Below, piece by piece: positions 49,110 through 57,849 of a stretch of 64,000 nucleotides of DNA. The number at the start of each line of letters is the position of its first letter. Positions within the stretch are counted from its first letter, which is position 1. A program made the translations under genes and the position numbers. Location: positions 124,001 through 188,000 of the forward strand of contig NZ_JBHMFT010000001.1 in assembly GCF_051433195.1 (NCBI RefSeq), written 5' to 3'. Under the pieces are notes generated by a model. The model was not told where the DNA came from, did no database searches, and saw only the letters and a list, made by a program, of their open reading frames with translations. Origin of the DNA: Falsiroseomonas sp051433195. Its GTDB lineage: Bacteria; Pseudomonadota; Alphaproteobacteria; Acetobacterales; Acetobacteraceae.

Positions 49110-50660
49110 GTGAGCAGCCTGGCGGCCGCGTTGGCCGAGCGGTTGGGGGCGGCGCATGTCAGCACCGACCTTGAAAGCTGCGCGCTGGCCGGGTCCGACC
49201 TGTTCGAGTGGCCGGATGCGGTTCCGGCCGAGATCGTCATCCGCCCCGGCAGCACCGCCGAGACCGGCATCGCCCTGCGCCTGCTGGCGGAATTCGGCCG
49301 GGCCGTGGTGCCGCGCGGCGCCGGCATGTCCTATTCCGCTGGCGTGGTGCCGAAGGGGCCGGCGGTGGTGGTGGACACCACGCGGCTCACCTCCATCAGC
49401 ATCGATGCCGCGAACCTCACCGCCGTGGTCGGCGCCGGCACCACCTGGCAGGCCCTGGCGCAGGCGCTGGCACCGCACCGGCTGCGCGCGGCGCAGGCCT
49501 CCCCGGTTTCGGGTTCGGTCAGCACGGTGGGCGGCGTCGCGGCGCAGAACCTGCCGGGCACCATGGACGGCATCCTCGGCCTGGCGGTGGCGCTGGCGGA
49601 TGGCAGCATCGCCCGCACCGGCGCGCTGACCCTGCAGCACGCGCCGCCCTTCTGGCGCCACATGGGGCCGGACCTCACCGGCATGTTCCTGGGCGATTGC
49701 GGCGCCTTCGGCGTGAAGACGGAGGTGGCGCTGCGCCTGGCCCCGGAATCCGAAGCCGCGCACGGCTCCTTCGCCTTCGGCAATGGCGCGGCGATGATGT
49801 CGGCGCTGGTCGAGATCGCACAATCCGTGCCGGTGGCGCGCGCCTTCGCCATGGACCCGGTGCGGGTGCGCGGCGCCGGCGACCTGCCGGCGATGGAGGC
49901 GCTGCGCACCGCCGGCGCCGTCGCCGCCCGCGCCGGCTCCGTCTACCGCGCCATGCGGGACGTGGCGGGCATTGCCGGCGGCGCCACGGCGGTCCGCGAA
50001 CGCAGCCGCCCCGCCGACGCGGCCTGGACCCTGCACCTGACGGCGGAGGGCCTGACGGAGGCGGTGGCGGAAGTGGGCATCGAGGCGGCGCGCCGCATCG
50101 CCGCCGCGGCGGGCGGGCAGGAAGTGTCCGCCACCATCCCGCGGGCGCTGCGCGCGCGGCCCTACACCATCCGCGGCCTGGTCGGCCCGGCCGGGGAGCG
50201 CTGGGTGCCGGTGCATGGCATGCTGCCGCTGGCCACCGCGCGGGATTGCCTGGCGGCGCTGGAGGCGGCTCATGTCGCGATGGGCGCTGAGATGGCCGAA
50301 CACGGCATCGCCGTCAGCCACATGGTCTCCTCCGCCGGGGCCTATGTCTCGATCGAGCCGATGTTCCTGTGGCGGGATGCGCTGGACCCGCTGCACCTGA
50401 AGCATCTGGCCGAGTCCAGCCGCGCCCGCTTCGCCGGCTTCGCGCCCAACCCGGCGGCGCGCGCCCTGGTGCGCCGCGCGCGGGAGGTGCTGTTCGGCGT
50501 GATGGATTCGCATGGCGCGGTGCACGCGCAGATCGGCCGCTTCTACCCGCTGGCGTCCCGCATGGACCCCGGGGCGGCGGCGCTGCTGGTGCGGGTCAAG
50601 TCCATGCTCGACCCGCGCGGCCGGATGAACCCCGGCGTGCTGGAAGGCAGCCAAGGCTGA
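49110..50660 (+). CDS. FAD-binding oxidoreductase (PCMH family)
   Basis: A 516-residue FAD-linked oxidase. N-terminal PCMH domain: IVIRPGSTAETGIALRLLAE, VPRGAGMSYSAGVVPKGPAV, VSGSVSTVGGVAAQNLPGT. It shares the layout of the GlcD family, but no HGIG-type C-terminal metal motif like that in the gene at 15487 is seen; the C-terminus ends LLVRVKSMLDPRGRMNPGVL, as in family members. Substrate unknown. The start is a GTG at 49110 giving MSSLAAALAERLGA; no ATG lies closer to the fold. Followed by a strong hairpin that separates it from a convergent gene. Confidence 0.82.
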   Translation: MSSLAAALAERLGAAHVSTDLESCALAGSDLFEWPDAVPAEIVIRPGSTAETGIALRLLAEFGRAVVPRGAGMSYSAGVVPKGPAVVVDTTRLTSISIDAANLTAVVGAGTTWQALAQALAPHRLRAAQASPVSGSVSTVGGVAAQNLPGTMDGILGLAVALADGSIARTGALTLQHAPPFWRHMGPDLTGMFLGDCGAFGVKTEVALRLAPESEAAHGSFAFGNGAAMMSALVEIAQSVPVARAFAMDPVRVRGAGDLPAMEALRTAGAVAARAGSVYRAMRDVAGIAGGATAVRERSRPADAAWTLHLTAEGLTEAVAEVGIEAARRIAAAAGGQEVSATIPRALRARPYTIRGLVGPAGERWVPVHGMLPLATARDCLAALEAAHVAMGAEMAEHGIAVSHMVSSAGAYVSIEPMFLWRDALDPLHLKHLAESSRARFAGFAPNPAARALVRRAREVLFGVMDSHGAVHAQIGRFYPLASRMDPGAAALLVRVKSMLDPRGRMNPGVLEGSQG

Positions 50661-50662
50661 AA

Positions 50663-50707
50663 AGCCCTCTCCCCCTGCTTGGGGGGAGAGGGTTGGGTGA
50701 GGGGGGG
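50663..50707. repeat. Short GC-rich repeat with an 11-bp hairpin between two convergent genes
   Basis: Sequence core CCCTCTCCCCC (50665-50675), loop TGCTTG, GGGGGAGAGGG (50682-50692): a perfect stem. It ends GGGTTGGGTGAGGG, as do related copies at 45786-45842 and 52951-52996. It exactly fills the 47-bp gap between the convergent stop codons at 50660 and 50708, so it likely ends transcription in both directions. Similar repeats are widespread intergenic elements in GC-rich proteobacteria. Confidence 0.7.
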
Positions 50708-51904
50708 CTAGTTCGAGGACGCCACCGCCGGCGCCAGCGCCGGGTTCTTGCCGGCCGGGTGCCCCGGGTTGCGGAAGCGCAGCTCGCCTTCCGGCGCGCC
50801 ATCCGGCGGTGCCACGCCGAACAGCTCCATCCGGCTGGTGCAGGCCACCGCCACCACATGGCGGGCGGCGGGTTCGGTCAGCCAGCGGCGGGCGGCGCCT
50901 TCCAGCTCCAGGCGATCCCGCAGCCCGCGCCATTCGGCGCGGTCCACATCCTCGACGAACATCGCCAGCAGGCCGGGGCGCGTGCCGCTCAGGCGGCTTT
51001 CGGCCACCAGGGCGCAGCGGCGGGTGACGGCGGCGGAAATCGAATTCTCCCGCCCCGCGCGCGCCGCCATGACGAAGACGGAGCCGCCGCCCTGGGTCAC
51101 CGCCAGGTGCGCTTCCTCGCCGAACTGGGCGCGGAGCTGGGCGGGCAGGCCCTGGCGGGTCGCCTGGGCGCCGGCCAGCACCAGCGGGTCCAGCTTCAGC
51201 ACCGCATCGGCGCTGGAATCCTGGCGCTTCTCGGCGGTCAGCAGGCCGGCGATGCGGCGGTGCAGCTCGGCCACCTGGCTGTCCGTCGCCATGCCGCCGG
51301 GCAGGGTCATCTTCAGCAGGTAGCGCCCGGGATGCGCGGCGAGCCAGGTCTGCAGGTCCGGGTTCACCTTGTCGACCAGCGCGCACCAGTCGCCGCGATG
51401 CACCTCCCGCCCATCCTCGGCGGACACCGTCTCGCACACCACCTCGGCCTCGACGCCCTCGCGGCGGATCAGCAGGTCGTAGGACGCATCCTCTGTTAGC
51501 CCGGCGAAGGTCACCTCGAAGCCGCGCCGGCGGTGCAGGGCTGCGGTGCGCAGCAGGTGGAACAGCGGCATCAGCGTCGCCTCGCCGGTCAGGCCGGCGG
51601 CGATCTCGGCACGCAGGCGGGCGCGCTGCGGCGTGGGCAGGCGCTCGGCCAGCTTCACCGCTTCCCGCGCGAAGGCGGTGGCATGGCGTTCGGCGGGGGT
51701 GGCGCGGGCGAGGGCCCTCGGATCGGCCAGGCGGGCCAGCACCAGTTCCAGCGCATGGCGCTGCTGCGCCGCCTTGCCGGAGAGCGAGGCCACCGCCGCG
51801 CGCTGCGTCAGGTCACCGAGCCGTTTCGCCCAGAGCCGGGCGCCGCAGAGGGTACGGAAACGGTCCAGATCGGCCGGATCGGGCCGATGATCGGCGAAGG
51901 GCAT
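50708..51904 (-). CDS. Uncharacterised protein, possibly with a restriction-endonuclease-like fold
   Basis: A 398-residue cytoplasmic protein I do not recognise. Residues about 1-130 are helical; from about 128 to 175 a strand-rich segment reads FEVTFAGLTEDASYDLLIRR and AEVVCETVSAEDGREVH. This resembles a D-ExK nuclease core (Asp143; E154 with C157), but the expected Lys of the CKT stretch is Glu158 here, so activity is doubtful. The remainder is alpha/beta. The ATG at 51904 is used; GTG at 51907 is an alternative. It ends at the shared hairpin and lies upstream of soeC on the same strand, beyond 90 bases. Confidence 0.5.
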   Translation of the reverse strand: MPFADHRPDPADLDRFRTLCGARLWAKRLGDLTQRAAVASLSGKAAQQRHALELVLARLADPRALARATPAERHATAFAREAVKLAERLPTPQRARLRAEIAAGLTGEATLMPLFHLLRTAALHRRRGFEVTFAGLTEDASYDLLIRREGVEAEVVCETVSAEDGREVHRGDWCALVDKVNPDLQTWLAAHPGRYLLKMTLPGGMATDSQVAELHRRIAGLLTAEKRQDSSADAVLKLDPLVLAGAQATRQGLPAQLRAQFGEEAHLAVTQGGGSVFVMAARAGRENSISAAVTRRCALVAESRLSGTRPGLLAMFVEDVDRAEWRGLRDRLELEGAARRWLTEPAARHVVAVACTSRMELFGVAPPDGAPEGELRFRNPGHPAGKNPALAPAVASSN

Positions 51905-51994
51905 CACGATGACCTGTTCTTGATGTTCTTCCCATTCCCTAACGCTATCGGAGGGGGGAGCGTCAAGTTTCGGATACGTGATGGGGCGAAGAAA

Positions 51995-52933
51995 TCAGCC
52001 CTCGCCGGTATAATACAAAGTTGCGGTGTGTGTTGCCTCGGCGAACATCAACCAGCGCTCGACCAGCAGCCCCAGCAATGCCGCGACGGCCCCCAGCACC
52101 AGAAGGCCGGCGCCCAGCGCGCCGCCGATTGGCAGGGCTGCCAGCGTCAGGGCCGCGGCGGCGGCGAAACCCGTCAGCGCCAAGGGCCGCAACCGGTCCC
52201 GATGCTTGCGGGCGAGCCGGAACCCCATCTCGCGCAGCAGCCAGTTCTGCTCGGTATGCGGGGGATCGAGCGGCCGGGTACGGCCGATCCGGCCCAATCC
52301 GGTGGCCGACTCGATGGTCGGTGCATCGGCTGGCGCCGGCGCGTCGATCACCTGCCAGTAGCGCCGTTTCAACAGAAGGGAGGCGACGCCGAGCGCCACG
52401 GCGAGCAGCGCCGGCACGGTGGGGCGCCCCGCGAAGCCGGACAGCGCCGCCAGCAATGCCGCGCCGGAAAAGGCGGAGAACAGCAGGTAGCCCGGCGCCA
52501 CCAATTCCTGGTGCCACTGCCGGATCGGCTTGAGCGAGGCGTAGATCATCGCGGTGCACCAAACCGTTGCCGCGGCCCCCGCCGCCGCCAGCAGACCTGC
52601 AAGCGTGCCGATCGCCGGCCAGCCGAAGACCAGTGCCAGCCCGAACAGCCCGGCCGGCGCATAGGTCGCCACGGCTGCCACACCCTCCCGCGACAGCCAG
52701 GAGGACCGCCACTGCGACAGCGCCCGCCACGCCCGCTCCGGCCGGCCGAGATGCAGCAGGGAGGAAAGCAGCCCGGCGGTGATCAGCAGCAGAGCCAAGC
52801 CCAGCGCCAGCAGCGCGAAGCCCGGCCAGGCCGACATCAGCCCGAGTGGCCGCAGCACGCCGAGCCAGAACAGCAGGCCGTAGCCGGCGCCGGAGGCGGT
52901 GGTGAAGAAGACGATAGACGGCGCCGGGTTCAC
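51995..52933 (-). CDS. soeC: Sulfite dehydrogenase membrane anchor, SoeC (DmsC family)
   Basis: A 312-residue membrane protein of the DmsC type with about eight hydrophobic helices (IVFFTTASGAGYGLLFWLGV, LLALGLALLLITAGLLSSLLH, and so on) and family residues LGRPERAWRALSQWRSSWLS. It anchors the SoeA/SoeB dimer and passes electrons to quinone. GTG at 52933 gives MNPAPSIVFF, matching the family start. It lies 91 bases after soeB, the gap being mostly one of the CCCTCTCC repeats. Confidence 0.85.
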   Translation of the reverse strand: MNPAPSIVFFTTASGAGYGLLFWLGVLRPLGLMSAWPGFALLALGLALLLITAGLLSSLLHLGRPERAWRALSQWRSSWLSREGVAAVATYAPAGLFGLALVFGWPAIGTLAGLLAAAGAAATVWCTAMIYASLKPIRQWHQELVAPGYLLFSAFSGAALLAALSGFAGRPTVPALLAVALGVASLLLKRRYWQVIDAPAPADAPTIESATGLGRIGRTRPLDPPHTEQNWLLREMGFRLARKHRDRLRPLALTGFAAAAALTLAALPIGGALGAGLLVLGAVAALLGLLVERWLMFAEATHTATLYYTGEG

Positions 52934-52950
52934 GTCGAGCAGATCCTGGA

Positions 52951-52996
52951 CAGCCCTCTCCCCCCGCCGGGGCGAGAGGGGTGGGTGAGGGGGGCC
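52951..52996. repeat. CCCTCTCC-type repeat between soeB and soeC
   Basis: CCCTCTC (52954-52960) and GAGAGGG (52974-52980) form a hairpin with an inner GC stem, followed by TGGGTGAGGGGGG. It is a relative of the elements at 50663 and 45786. Because it sits inside the operon, it may reduce soeC transcription relative to soeB or mark a processing point. Confidence 0.65.
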
Positions 52997-53024
52997 GCCT
53001 GCGGCGCTTCCGCCATGGCACGGC

Positions 53025-53762
53025 TCATCGGCTCAGCGCCCGGTCGAGCCAGCGCAGCAGCGGGTTCCTGATGTCCTGCGTGGCCAGGTCCGCCTCCGCC
53101 GGCGGGTTCGGATTCGGCGCCGGACGCTGCCGCGGCGGCAGGTACTTGTTGACCGGGCCGTAGCCCAGCTCCGGCATCAGGTCGTAGCCGCCGCGCGACG
53201 CCACCAGTTGCGACACGGCGCTTTGCGGGTCGCCGAGGTCGCCGAAATGGCGCGCGGAGACCGGGCAGGCGATGACGCAGGCCGGCTGGCGCTGCGGCTC
53301 CGGGATGGTTTCGTTATAGATGCGGTCGACGCAGAGGGTGCATTTCTTCATCACCCCCGCATCCTCGTCCATCTCCCGCGCGCCGTACGGGCAGGCCCAG
53401 GCGCACAGCCCGCAGCCGATGCAGGCCTCCGCGTTGACCAGCACGATGCCGTCCTCGGCCCGCTTGTAGCTGGCGCCGGTGGGGCAGACGGTGACGCAGG
53501 CCGGCGTCTCGCAATGCAGGCAGGATCGCGGGAAATGCACGGTGCGCCCGGCCTCGCCCTCGCCGGCTTCGTAGGAATGCACGCGGTTGAACCACACGCC
53601 CTCGGCCCCGGCCGAATAGGGCTGGAAGTCGGGCAGGGGGGCGGAATGGCCGCCGGCGTTCCATTCCTTGCAGTTGGTGGCGCAGGCCTGGCAGCCGACG
53701 CAGGTGTCCAGGTCGATGACCAGGCCGAGTTTCTTTGCGGAGGGTGGCGGCAATTCGGTCAT
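53025..53762 (-). CDS. soeB: Sulfite dehydrogenase iron-sulfur subunit SoeB
   Basis: A 245-residue ferredoxin-type protein with four [4Fe-4S] sites: C21xxC24xxC27xxxC31 (DTCVGCQACATNCKEW), C81/C84/C89/C93 (SCLHCETPACVTVCPTGA), C114/C117/C120/C124 (ACIGCGLCAWACPYGA) and C141/C144/C162/C166. No Tat signal is seen. It overlaps soeA by four bases and is the electron-transfer subunit between the molybdenum subunit and the membrane anchor. The C-terminal 60 residues are Pro-rich. Confidence 0.92.
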   Translation of the reverse strand: MTELPPPSAKKLGLVIDLDTCVGCQACATNCKEWNAGGHSAPLPDFQPYSAGAEGVWFNRVHSYEAGEGEAGRTVHFPRSCLHCETPACVTVCPTGASYKRAEDGIVLVNAEACIGCGLCAWACPYGAREMDEDAGVMKKCTLCVDRIYNETIPEPQRQPACVIACPVSARHFGDLGDPQSAVSQLVASRGGYDLMPELGYGPVNKYLPPRQRPAPNPNPPAEADLATQDIRNPLLRWLDRALSR

Positions 53763-56623
53763 CGCGCCGGCTCCCGGATGATGAGCGGCACGGCCGGCAT
53801 GTTCGGCGGTGGCTTCATGGTCGGCGGATGCGGCGAGGTGTGGCCGAACTCATGCGGCGCGCATTTCGTGACGGAGACGCGCAGGTCGTACCAGGCGGCC
53901 TGGCCAGTCACCGGGTCGGCGTTGGCACTCCGGAACCCTTCCTGGGCCGGCAGCCATTCGGTGATGACGTGGTTGAGCAGGAAGCCCTTCTCGGCCTCCG
54001 GGCTGTCGGCCGAAAGCTGCCAGGCGCCGCTGCGCTTGCCGATGGCATTCCAGGTCCACACCGTGTCCGGGTTCACGCCTTCCATCAGCGTCACCTGGCC
54101 CTTCACCCGCCCGGCGCGGCTTTCGACCCAGACCCAGTCATCCTGCGCGATGCCCTGCTTCGTCGCCGTGGCGCGCGACATGTACAGCCGGTTGGCGCCG
54201 TGGATCTGCCGCAGCCAGGCATTCATCGAGCCCCAGGAATGGTACATCGCCATCGGCCGCTGCGTGACGGCGGACAGCGGATAGGGCGTGACGTCATGCG
54301 CCTGCTGGTCGAGCGGCGCATACCAGAAGGGCAGCGGGTCGAAATAGGTTTCGATGCGCGCGCGCAGCCGGTCCGGCGGCTGGCGCTTGCCGTGGCCCTG
54401 GGCGGCGAGGCGGAACTTCTGCAACGGCTCCGACCAGATCTGCATGACGATCTGGTTGGACTGCCCCATCATCCCCATCGCCTTGGCTTCATCCAGGTAG
54501 GCGCGGTTGGCCTGCTTGAAGTAGCCCTGCTCGGGCGGCAGCTTGTGCTGCCAGAAGCAGCCATTCTCGATGTATTTCGCGAGCTGGTCGGGGTTCGGTT
54601 CGCCGACGCCTTTCTTCGTCCCGTCCTCCCCGCGCCAGCCGGCCAACGGGCCGACGCCCGGCATGCGCTGGTGGTTGGTGATGTAGTCCGGATAGTCCCT
54701 CCAGCGCGGCGAGCCATCCTCCTTCACGAAGGCGGGCAGGCCGAGGCGCGCGCCCAATTCGATCAGCACGTCCTGGAACGGCCGCACGTCGCGGTCCGGC
54801 TTGATGACGGGCTGGCGGATCGCATCGCCCGGCCCATGCGCGCTGCCGATCGGGCGGTCGAGGATGGAGATGCAGTCCCAGCGTTCCAGATACGTCGTGT
54901 CGGGCAGGATCAGGTCGGCATAGGGCACCGTCTCGCTGAAGAAGGCATCAGCATAGATGACGTGCGGGATGCGGTAGCTGCCATCCGGGTTCTGCTCCGT
55001 CAGGATGCGGATGGTCTCGATCGGGTTCATCGCGCTGTTCCACGCCATGTTCGCCATGAACATGAACAGCGTGTCGATCGGGTAGGGGTCGCCGGCGCCG
55101 GCATTGTGGATGACGGTGTGCATCATCCCGTGCAGGCCGAGCGGTGCCTCCCAGCTGAAGGCCTTGTCGATCCGCAGCGGATGCCCGTCATCATCCACCA
55201 GCAGGTCGTCCGGCCCGTGCGGGAAGGCGAGCAGGTTGCCGGCGATCGGCGTGTTCGGCGCGAAGTTTCGGCCCGCCGGCCCCGGCCCCGGCGGGATCGG
55301 CCGCGGGAAGGGCGATTTGTAGCGCCAGGAGCCCGGCGTATCGACGGCGCCCAGCAGCATCTGCAACAGGTGCAGCGCGCGGCAGGTGTGGAAGCCGTTC
55401 GAATGGGCGGAGATGCCGCGCATGGCGTGGAAGGAGATCGGCCGGCCCACCATCGTCTCGTGCCGCCGGCCCAGCGCATCGGTCCAGGGTTGCTCCAGCG
55501 TGATCGTCTGGTTGAAGGCGACGTCGGCGATCTCGTCGGCGAGCCGCACGATCCGTTCGGCGCTGATGCCGCAGCGTTCGGCGACCGCCGCCGGCGCATA
55601 CTCCGCACCGAGGTAGCGTTCCGCCATCAGCTGAAATACCGGCACCGCCTTGCGGCCGTCAGTCAACGAAAACTCGCCGACGATGGCCGGCTGCATCTCG
55701 GCCGTCGCCGCATCGCGCGGCGCCTGCGCCACGCGGTCCCATGCCATCGGCTTGCCATCGCCGTCGCGCAGGAACAGCCCGTCATCCGCGCCACCCGCGT
55801 TGCGGACCACCAGCCAGGCCGCATTGGTGTAGCGCACCAGGAATTCGAGATCGACGCGATCCGTCCGCAGCAGCTCATGCATCAGCGCCATCACCAGCAG
55901 CCCGTCCGTGCCGGGACGGATGCCGATCCACTCATCGGCGATGGCGGAATAGCCGGTGCGCACCGGGTTCACCGAGACGAACTTCGCCCCGCGCGCCTTC
56001 ATCTTGCCGAGGCCGATCTTGATCGGGTTGCTGTCGTGGTCCTCCGCCACGCCGAACATCACCAGGTACTTCGAGCGCTCCCAGTCGACCTCGCCGAATT
56101 CCCAGAAGCTGCCGCCGATGGTGTACAGCCCGCCGGCCGCCATGTTCACCGAACAGAAGCCGCCATGCGCCGCGAAATTCGGCGTGCCGAACTGCGCCGC
56201 CCAGAAGCCGGTCAGGGATTGCGACTGGTCGCGGCCGGTGAAGAAGGCGAGGCGCTCCGGCGCCGTCTGCCGGACGTTGCGCAGCCAGCCGGTCGCGGTC
56301 TCCATCGCCTCGGCCCAGGAAATCTCGGCATATTCGCCGGAGCCGCGCGGGCCGACCCGCTTCAGCGGCGCCTGCAGCCGCGCCGGCGAGTACTGCGTCA
56401 TGATCCCGGCGCTGCCCTTGCCGCAGATCACGCCGCGGTTCACGGGGTGGTCCGGATTTCCCTCGATGTAGCGGACGCGGCCGTCCTTCAGGTGGACCTT
56501 GATGCCGCAGCGGCAGGCGCACATGTAGCAGGTGGTGGTCTTCACCGCGTCGCCGATCGGGCGCTGCGTCTCGACCGTCTCGCCCTGGCCGGTCATACGG
56601 CGTGGCAGGTGGGTATCCGGCAT
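53759..56623 (-). CDS. soeA: Sulfite dehydrogenase molybdopterin subunit SoeA
   Basis: A 954-residue molybdopterin-guanine-dinucleotide oxidoreductase of the DMSO reductase superfamily. N-terminal [4Fe-4S] cysteines C32, C35, C39 and C67 (TTCYMCACRCGIKVH, GVICGKGSAG). The absence of a Tat signal indicates a cytoplasmic enzyme, the known arrangement of SoeABC (sulfite:quinone oxidoreductase), unlike periplasmic DmsA or PhsA. Composition with SoeB (four clusters) and a DmsC-type anchor strongly supports SoeA, but related polysulfide or tetrathionate reductases share the layout. ATG at 56623 has GGAGGAC upstream. Confidence 0.87.
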   Translation of the reverse strand: MPDTHLPRRMTGQGETVETQRPIGDAVKTTTCYMCACRCGIKVHLKDGRVRYIEGNPDHPVNRGVICGKGSAGIMTQYSPARLQAPLKRVGPRGSGEYAEISWAEAMETATGWLRNVRQTAPERLAFFTGRDQSQSLTGFWAAQFGTPNFAAHGGFCSVNMAAGGLYTIGGSFWEFGEVDWERSKYLVMFGVAEDHDSNPIKIGLGKMKARGAKFVSVNPVRTGYSAIADEWIGIRPGTDGLLVMALMHELLRTDRVDLEFLVRYTNAAWLVVRNAGGADDGLFLRDGDGKPMAWDRVAQAPRDAATAEMQPAIVGEFSLTDGRKAVPVFQLMAERYLGAEYAPAAVAERCGISAERIVRLADEIADVAFNQTITLEQPWTDALGRRHETMVGRPISFHAMRGISAHSNGFHTCRALHLLQMLLGAVDTPGSWRYKSPFPRPIPPGPGPAGRNFAPNTPIAGNLLAFPHGPDDLLVDDDGHPLRIDKAFSWEAPLGLHGMMHTVIHNAGAGDPYPIDTLFMFMANMAWNSAMNPIETIRILTEQNPDGSYRIPHVIYADAFFSETVPYADLILPDTTYLERWDCISILDRPIGSAHGPGDAIRQPVIKPDRDVRPFQDVLIELGARLGLPAFVKEDGSPRWRDYPDYITNHQRMPGVGPLAGWRGEDGTKKGVGEPNPDQLAKYIENGCFWQHKLPPEQGYFKQANRAYLDEAKAMGMMGQSNQIVMQIWSEPLQKFRLAAQGHGKRQPPDRLRARIETYFDPLPFWYAPLDQQAHDVTPYPLSAVTQRPMAMYHSWGSMNAWLRQIHGANRLYMSRATATKQGIAQDDWVWVESRAGRVKGQVTLMEGVNPDTVWTWNAIGKRSGAWQLSADSPEAEKGFLLNHVITEWLPAQEGFRSANADPVTGQAAWYDLRVSVTKCAPHEFGHTSPHPPTMKPPPNMPAVPLIIREPAR

Positions 56624-56683
56624 GCTGTCCTCCGCGGCCCCCGAGTGTCGCGAAGGATCGGGCCGGCGGGAAGCCCCCTTCGC

Positions 56684-57208
56684 TCAGCGCGGGGCGTAGC
56701 CGCGCAGGCTGGCATAGGTGGCGCGCTGCGCCGGGGTGAGTGCGGCCCGCATGCCGATATGGGCGGCCAGGTGCACCTCCCGCAGCCGCCCCGTCAGGCC
56801 ACCCAGCGCCGCCGTCAGCGCGGCCAGCGGCCCGGCCTCGGCCTGGCCGCCGGCGAACAGCGCATCCAGCTCCGCCTCCACCGCCAGGATGCGGGCGCCG
56901 AGGGCGCGGGCCTCGGCCGCCATGGCGTCGCGCAGCCGCGCCGCCTCGGCGCGCTGGTCCGTGGTCAGCGCCAGCGCCTCGGCATGTTCCAGCACGTGCA
57001 TCGGGCCGGGATAGCCGTTCAGCTCCGCCGCCAGGGCCAGCGCCATGCCGCGCCCCGCCAGCAGGTCCGCGGCCTGTTCGGGCGAGATGGCCTTGATGGC
57101 GCGGGCCTGCATCCCGGCATAGGGCTGCGCGGCTGGCGGGTGGTGATGCGCGTGCTGTGCGGCGGCGGGCAGGGCGAACAGGCAGGCCAGGGCGATCAGG
57201 CGGCGCAT
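56684..57208 (-). CDS. Exported LTxxQ (Spy/CpxP-like) heavy-metal-sensor type protein
   Basis: A 174-residue protein with a signal peptide (MRRLIALACLFALPAAA) and a His-rich stretch HAHHHPP just after cleavage. The body is helical with two LTxxQ-like motifs (ALTTDQRAEAARL and ALTPAQRATYASL), as in Spy/CpxP/ZraP periplasmic chaperones and metal sensors. It is divergent from the Crp/Fnr gene with only 68 bp between the starts, and lies upstream of soeA. The histidine-rich leader hints at metal binding; function is not proven. Confidence 0.72.
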   Translation of the reverse strand: MRRLIALACLFALPAAAQHAHHHPPAAQPYAGMQARAIKAISPEQAADLLAGRGMALALAAELNGYPGPMHVLEHAEALALTTDQRAEAARLRDAMAAEARALGARILAVEAELDALFAGGQAEAGPLAALTAALGGLTGRLREVHLAAHIGMRAALTPAQRATYASLRGYAPR

Positions 57209-57263
57209 GCGGGCGGGTCCTCGGCGGTTGCCGCCTGATAGCGCCGGCGCGGCGCGGGCCGTA

Positions 57264-57275
57264 TGATCCTGGTCA
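57264..57275. promoter_or_regulatory. Possible Crp/Fnr-type dyad between two divergent genes
   Basis: TGATCCTGGTCA is an imperfect inverted repeat (TGA...TCA with 6-base centre) ending one base before the ATG of the Crp/Fnr gene and 56 bases from the Spy-like start. Crp/Fnr regulators often bind TGA-N6-TCA. Autoregulation is possible but the match is short. Confidence 0.3.
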
Positions 57276-57276
57276 C

Positions 57277-57849
57277 ATGACCCTGCCCAGCCTGCCACAT
57301 GGCCACAGCCGCAGCCTTTCCGCCGGGGAGGCGCTGTTCCGCACCGGAGACCTCTGCATCGGCCTGGTCCTGGTCCGGCGCGGGGCGCTGGAACTGCGCC
57401 GCGTCTCCGTCGAGGGCCGCACCGCCATCCTGCACCGCGCCGGCCCGGGCGAGAGCTTCGCCGAGGCGGCGCTGTTCGCCGAGACGCATCATTGCGACGG
57501 CATCGCCGCCCTGGCGTCCGAGGTCACCATCCACCCAGCCGCCGCGCTGCACCGCGCCGCCACCGCCGACCCCGCGCTGGCCTGGGCGCTGGCCGCGCAC
57601 CTTGCGGCGCGGCTGGTGGAGGAACGCGCGCGGGCGCAGCGCCTGGCCCTGCCACGGGCCGAGGATCGCCTGCTGGACCTGCTCGGCGCGCTGCCCGCCG
57701 CACCCGACGGCACGCGGCGCATCGGCCGGAGCTGGAAGGCGGTTGCCGCCGAACTCGGCCTGACGCATGAGGCCGTCTACCGCGCCCTGGCGCGGCTCGA
57801 AGGCGCCGGGCGGCTGGCGCGGCCTGCGCCGGGCGTGGTGCGGATCTAG
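57277..57849 (+). CDS. Crp/Fnr-family transcriptional regulator
   Basis: A 190-residue protein: cyclic-nucleotide-like beta roll (residues 1-110; GEALFRTGDLCIGLVLVRRG, RAGPGESFAEAALF) and a C-terminal winged helix (RIGRSWKAVAAELGLTHEAV, YRALARLEGAGRL). No N-terminal Cys cluster of FNR type is visible, so it does not carry an oxygen-sensing Fe-S centre; the ligand is unknown. Start at 57277. Its location opposite the Spy-like gene and beside soeABC suggests a role in that region. It converges with aroC, overlapping by four bases. Confidence 0.85.
   Translation: MTLPSLPHGHSRSLSAGEALFRTGDLCIGLVLVRRGALELRRVSVEGRTAILHRAGPGESFAEAALFAETHHCDGIAALASEVTIHPAAALHRAATADPALAWALAAHLAARLVEERARAQRLALPRAEDRLLDLLGALPAAPDGTRRIGRSWKAVAAELGLTHEAVYRALARLEGAGRLARPAPGVVRI

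Noticed and set aside
53735..57238. A 1167-residue plus-strand open frame opposite soeA
   Set aside because: It is the antisense shadow of the molybdopterin gene; composition is Arg/His/Gly-rich and shows no domain.
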